This document shows positions 12,973-13,066 of a stretch of DNA of 13,066 bases, one piece after another. The stretch is from CAWKZT01 sp963854565 (lineage in GTDB: Bacteria; Actinomycetota; Acidimicrobiia; Acidimicrobiales; JAHEJN01), in NCBI GenBank assembly GCA_963854565.1, contig CAWKZT010000048.1:1-13066 (forward strand), read 5' to 3'. The notes under the pieces were generated by a model that was not told the DNA's origin, made no database searches, and saw nothing but the letters and a program-made list of their open reading frames with translations. The number at the start of each line of letters is the position of its first letter. Position 1 is the first letter of the stretch. The translations under genes were made by a program, and so were the position numbers.

Positions 12973-13066
12973 CTACTTGAGGATCTTGGTGACGGCGCCA
13001 GCACCAACAGTACGGCCACCCTCACGAATAGCGAACCGAAGACCCTCTTCCATAGCAATCGGGTTA
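12973..13066 (-). CDS. tuf: Elongation factor Tu, C-terminal end (gene runs off the window)
   Basis: EF-Tu delivers aminoacyl-tRNA to the ribosome as a GTP complex. Only the last 30 residues are visible: NPIAMEEGLRFAIREGGRTV then GAGAVTKILK and a TAG stop at 12973-12975. The stretch RFAIREGGRTVGAG is the conserved C-terminal beta strand pair of domain 3. The order tuf-rpsJ is the usual join between the str and S10 operons. Confidence 0.95.
   Translation of the reverse strand, partial: NPIAMEEGLRFAIREGGRTVGAGAVTKILK

Overview
The window is the main ribosomal-protein locus (S10 and spc operons) of a bacterium, almost entirely on the minus strand. Read 5' to 3' on that strand the order is: tuf (3' end only), rpsJ, an AI-2E family membrane protein, rplC, rplD, rplW, rplB, rpsS, rplV, rpsC, rplP, rpmC, rpsQ, rplN, rplX, rplE, rpsZ, rpsH, rplF, rplR, rpsE, rpmD, rplO, secY, adk (5' part only). 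GC content looks to be in the mid-50s by eye. The organism is most likely an actinobacterium (Actinomycetota). The reasons are the style of several proteins (S8 beginning MTMTDPIADML, zinc-ribbon S14, L16 beginning MLMP) and above all L22 carrying a long C-terminal fusion domain. Class Acidimicrobiia is my best guess, but that is inference from memory, not a search result.

Region by region on the plus scale: 1-1628 holds adk and secY. 1629-1667 is a 39-base gap with a perfect UUCG tetraloop hairpin. 1668-5684 is the spc block from rplO back to rplN. 5689-11120 is the S10 block from rpsQ back to rplC. 11121-11351 is a non-coding leader with several hairpins and a possible promoter. 11352-12461 (or 12539) is the AI-2E family gene. 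12540-12642 is non-coding and holds an 11-bp hairpin. 12643-12963 is rpsJ, and 12973-13066 is the end of tuf.

The ribosomal genes are very tightly packed. Seven junctions share one base in the form TAATG, with an eighth likely at secY/adk. Two others are TGATG and ATGA, and the remaining gaps are 2-15 bases except the 39 bases before secY. Ribosome binding sites are therefore often written into the last codons of the gene before, which suggests translational coupling along the whole chain. The products assemble both ribosomal subunits (S3, S5, S8, S10, S14, S17, S19; L2-L6, L14-L16, L18, L22-L24, L29, L30), supply EF-Tu for elongation, and supply the SecY export channel and adenylate kinase.

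Three things depart from the textbook layout: the AI-2E family gene splits rpsJ from rplC; L22 is more than twice its normal size because of an added linker and a C-terminal domain; and the rplC leader can form alternative hairpins, one of which would cover the start region. Nothing else in the window (mobile elements, CRISPR, tRNA, rRNA) could be supported.
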